DNA from: Serinus canaria
Taxonomy: Eukaryota; Chordata; Aves; Passeriformes; Fringillidae
Length of the DNA stretch: 64,000 bases
Assembly: GCF_022539315.1 (NCBI RefSeq)
Contig: NC_066319.1
Location: forward strand, 30,342,093 to 30,406,092
Direction: 5' to 3'
Position numbers and translations under genes: made by a program. Each line of letters begins with the position of its first letter. The stretch's first letter is position 1. Positions 63,475 through 64,000 of this stretch are shown piece after piece. The notes below the pieces were generated by a model. It did not search any database, was not told the DNA's origin, and saw nothing but the letters and a program-made list of their open reading frames with translations.

Positions 63475-64000
63475 CTTCTTATAAAAATAGAAATACTAAC
63501 TCTACAGGTAGCATTTCATGATAAATTATTTAAATAGCCTATCTACACAATAATGTGATTAACTACTACAATGGCAATGAGAAAAATAATTTATAAAAAT
63601 ACAAGCAATGGTATACAAGATGACAGGAAAAAATATAATACAACATTAGAAATTGTATTTGACTTTTTTTTTTTCCAATGCCATTTCCTTTCTGGGAATA
63701 CATTTTCTGCAAAGAAATTTTTACTATGTACAGCATTAACTTTTTAGTACTACAGTAGCTTTAAAGTTTGTTAGACATTTGAACTCTGCTTGCTCCAAAG
63801 GTTTTTCTCAGTCACACAACAATGAGGTAATATTTGTACGTAAAACTTTCACCATGTTCATTTCTTTTTGTTTTTTGAAAAGACAAGGAAATATTATAGG
63901 TATAAGGATGCTGCCCCTTCTGTTGGGGAAAAACAGTCTTTTAATGTACATCAAGGCCTCTCCCTCTTTTGCAAGGAGCTCCTGAAACTGACTAGTCTGT

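Larger units (their letters stand above)
63315..64000 (-). other. THBS1: probable distal 3' UTR of THBS1, minus strand (partial)
   Basis: In amniotes THBS1 (thrombospondin-1, a secreted matricellular glycoprotein) lies next to FSIP1 in convergent orientation, so its 3' end is expected just downstream of FSIP1 on the opposite strand. Read on the minus strand, the segment is AU-rich, has no stable open frame, and ends with AATAAA at 63341-63346 and again at 63315-63320. It includes an 8-base miR-19 seed match (TTTGCACA, 63467-63474); THBS1 is a known target of the miR-17-92 cluster through miR-19. No THBS1 coding sequence is inside the window, so the name rests on synteny and these signals. Confidence 0.6.

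Overview
The window looks like AT-rich bird chromosomal DNA. The signs are CR1 LINE fragments in both orientations, an avian-type ERVL solo LTR, and a tRNA-Ile-headed SINE with a CR1-like tail, all around a vertebrate gene with GT-AG introns. The SINE resembles the TguSINE1 type known from songbirds, so a passerine is the best guess; this is inference. The only protein gene found is the 3' half of FSIP1 (fibrous sheath interacting protein 1), on the + strand.

Layout. 1-912: intron or flank upstream of the first recognised exon. 913-1077 and 5051-5188: two internal FSIP1 exons separated by a 4 kb intron. 5189-52784: one very large intron (about 47.6 kb) holding nearly all the mobile elements (SINE at 13.6 kb; CR1 pieces at 22.2, 28.8, 30.3, about 32.5, 35.7 and 44.2 kb; solo LTR at 47.6 kb) plus simple repeats. 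52785-53331: a long exon with the conserved C-terminal part of FSIP1. The reading frame either runs on to a stop at 53358-53360, or is spliced through a good donor to a short terminal exon at 56220 followed by a poly(A) signal at 56350. 56.4-63.3 kb: intergenic DNA with AT microsatellites, a 42-base A run and a pair of AP-1 motifs. 63.3-64.0 kb: very probably the distal 3' UTR of THBS1 on the minus strand, convergent with FSIP1 as in other amniotes; it carries a miR-19 seed match.

The three main coding exons are all phase 0 at their shared junctions. Joined, they align without gaps at the junctions to the C-terminal half of FSIP1 as I remember it from human, so no coding exon appears to be missing between 913 and 53331. 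The encoded part (about 290 residues) has conserved motifs around EID, PGEK, LSEEQL and two copies of a GY[YF]xx[KR]AL motif.

I saw no operon, CRISPR array, phage, toxin system or other novel multi-gene system. Most open frames in the window are chance frames in introns or in decayed CR1. The points most worth a second look are the alternative FSIP1 C-terminus, the repeated motif in FSIP1, the THBS1 3' UTR assignment with its miR-19 site, and the SINE as a lineage marker.
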